From Amphiduros pacificus (Eukaryota > Annelida > Polychaeta > Phyllodocida > Hesionidae), in the NCBI GenBank assembly GCA_949316495.1, contig OX439005.1, positions 42,840,682 through 42,904,681 on the forward strand: a stretch of DNA of 64,000 nt, written 5' to 3'. Below the pieces are notes generated by a model. The model ran no database searches, had not been told where the DNA came from, and saw nothing but the letters and a program-made list of their open reading frames with translations. Positions 62,190-64,000 of the stretch are shown piece by piece (the first letter of the stretch is position 1; every line of letters starts with the position of its first letter). The position numbers were made by a program, and so were the translations under genes.

Positions 62190-64000
62190 CCCATCTCCCC
62201 CTATTGTTGTGCCAGATGGTTGGCCAGGTTAGCCTCATCATCCCCATTGTTACCATGCCACCAACAAGCAGGGCTCAACATTAACATATCATACCCACGC
62301 TTGACACCACTCTGTCCCATATCACAGAACATTAGTGAGCCATCAAAGGACTTCATTAATGGGGACCTGGGGCCATGTAAATTTCACAATTATATAACTA
62401 AATAAATAACAGCAAATTTACAGGTGTTACCCTTTTCTGAAAAGCATTGCAATGCTTGAAGTTTTGAAAACATTGAATTTACATAAATTCAAAAATAACG
62501 CATGATCAGAAGCATTAACAAGCATCTACTAAACATGTTAAAGTGTACTGAAAACAAGATGCTTTCCATTTTGAGCTCCAGAAAGTGGTCATCAGTTGTG
62601 TTGCCATGGTTAAGGGCAGACCCTGTGAGTGGTGTAGCCTGGCCCACGAGACCATCACAGAGGGCAGGTGCAGCCATGTAGGACAGCATTAGCACAGCAT
62701 TCACCATATGCTTCCATAAAAGACAACAATCCACGCGTGAACAATGCCTCTGCCAATTTGTCCTCATCCACCCCCTGCATTACAGTCACTTATATCTTAT
62801 TTCTATTTTGGGGTGGAACCCTATCATATTCCCTTCAACTTTGCTCCATGTTTAACATGCTCACATATTTCTTCTTTTTTAAAGTAAGCTATATGGTTGC
62901 TGATGATCAAAATGTTTAGAATCTGGAATTTTCTACTCTGGTATCTATGTCCCAACTCAAAAACTATCTGAAGTCAAATGAGACTTTATACAGACTTATT
63001 ACAACTTCAAAAAAAATTGGGAGTATATGAATGGTAATATTCAGATGTACAAACACTATTCTAATGTATGAAAAGCCACTGGTTGGCTGATGACTTAGCT
63101 GCTGACACAACCACATAAGAAGAGTATCCCTTGTTCTAACTTTGGTCTAATTATATAATGATGATATAATTGAACCTGAAATATTGTCCCACATCCCAGG
63201 ACGCTGTACCAAAACAAAAATAAAACATAGTTTGATTCCTGATAATAAATTGACTGTTCTGATTGTATGGAAATCTAGCCATAATCATGGTAATAATATC
63301 TTTGATTCTATATTCATTAAAAAATAAAGACACAACAAATCCCTGATGAGAACTAAGTTAATTGATCTGTAAGCCAAATTTTATACTCAGGTTCATTCGT
63401 GGTTATTATATCTGCCGAGCTGACATGGAAATATAGGATTAGTTTCAGTTGTCATATTGATGTCCATTTCATTCTTGTGTGAGGATAATTATGCCATTAA
63501 AACAAACAGATATCAAAAGGTCTGCAACCAGTTTGAATTCATATAAAAACCTATATAGTTTTCCAATGTACAAGAGTATAAAATATGTTCTACAACATGT
63601 ATATCATTATGATATTGCAAATTCATTATTATTGAATGATTATGAAGTTTTAATGATTGAAACCAAACATTTCTGAGTGTGATCATAATTCTATCACAAT
63701 GAAACAAAAGAGACATTGACATGATATGAACAACACAAGGATGACATGTACATTGTGTTGCACATGTTCATATACCCATCAAACTTCATCGTTGCCTTAT
63801 TAGAGCACAGTAAACATGATAAATCTTCAATAGAAAACATGTAAACTCCAGCTTGAAATTATTTTTCTGGTCATGCCAAGCTCATCATGCTAACAACTCA
63901 TTGATGTTTCCTGACAAATGTCCTCTTTGTCAAGCTCTTCATAATATCCTGTCTATTACACTCTGTCTACTGCCCTCAATTCTTGTACTCAAATATCCTC

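Larger units (their letters stand above)
59463..64000. other. Intron upstream of first Hook exon in window
   Basis: Apart from the 56-bp and 19-bp arrays this is unique AT-rich sequence. I looked for the missing N-terminal Hook exon (patterns like PLVTWVKTF or GVFLNQ) on the minus strand and found none, so that exon is above base 64000. Confidence 0.6.

Overview
This is animal genomic DNA with long AT-rich introns and a very heavy minisatellite load. The one gene I can prove is a partial CCDC88-family gene (Girdin/Daple/HkRP) on the minus strand. It enters above base 64000 and leaves below base 1. I joined eighteen coding exons by hand (59462 down to 691). Every junction is GT-AG and every phase closes, giving 4196 coding bases and 1398 complete codons with no stop. 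They cover the distal Hook domain, the whole long coiled coil and the start of the basic, Ser/Pro-rich tail. The first Hook exon(s), most of the C-terminal tail, both UTRs and the main promoter lie outside. A single Daple-like CCDC88 with multi-kilobase introns suggests an invertebrate, perhaps a mollusc or other lophotrochozoan; that is inference only.

Layout from high to low coordinates, which is 5' to 3' of the gene: intron above 59462 with 56-bp and 19-bp arrays; Hook exon 59357-59462; a 24.9-kb intron with a 31-bp array, a 5.2-kb 28-bp array, a 46-bp array and a 24-bp array; Hook exon 34347-34416; a 10-kb intron holding a 3-kb 89-bp array, an 80-87-bp array and a (TA)n tract; Hook exon 24208-24350; a 15-kb intron holding 31-, 55-, 45- and 51-bp arrays and a probable alternative first exon (18280-18390); then 15 closely spaced exons from 8951 to 691 coding the coiled coil and tail start.

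About 16 kb, a quarter of the window, is tandem repeat with units of 19 to 89 bp. Five arrays start at, or within about 25 bp of, an annotated 5' splice site on its intronic side; none sits that close to a 3' splice site. In one the first repeat unit is itself the donor. In another an 87-bp unit spans the exon-intron junction and has copied the exon end and donor three extra times. Other points of note are a frame-preserving 21-nt microexon, the alternative first exon that would replace the Hook domain, and a Thr at the place of the Akt-phosphorylated Ser of Girdin. I saw no rRNA, tRNA, CRISPR, intact transposon or virus-like element.
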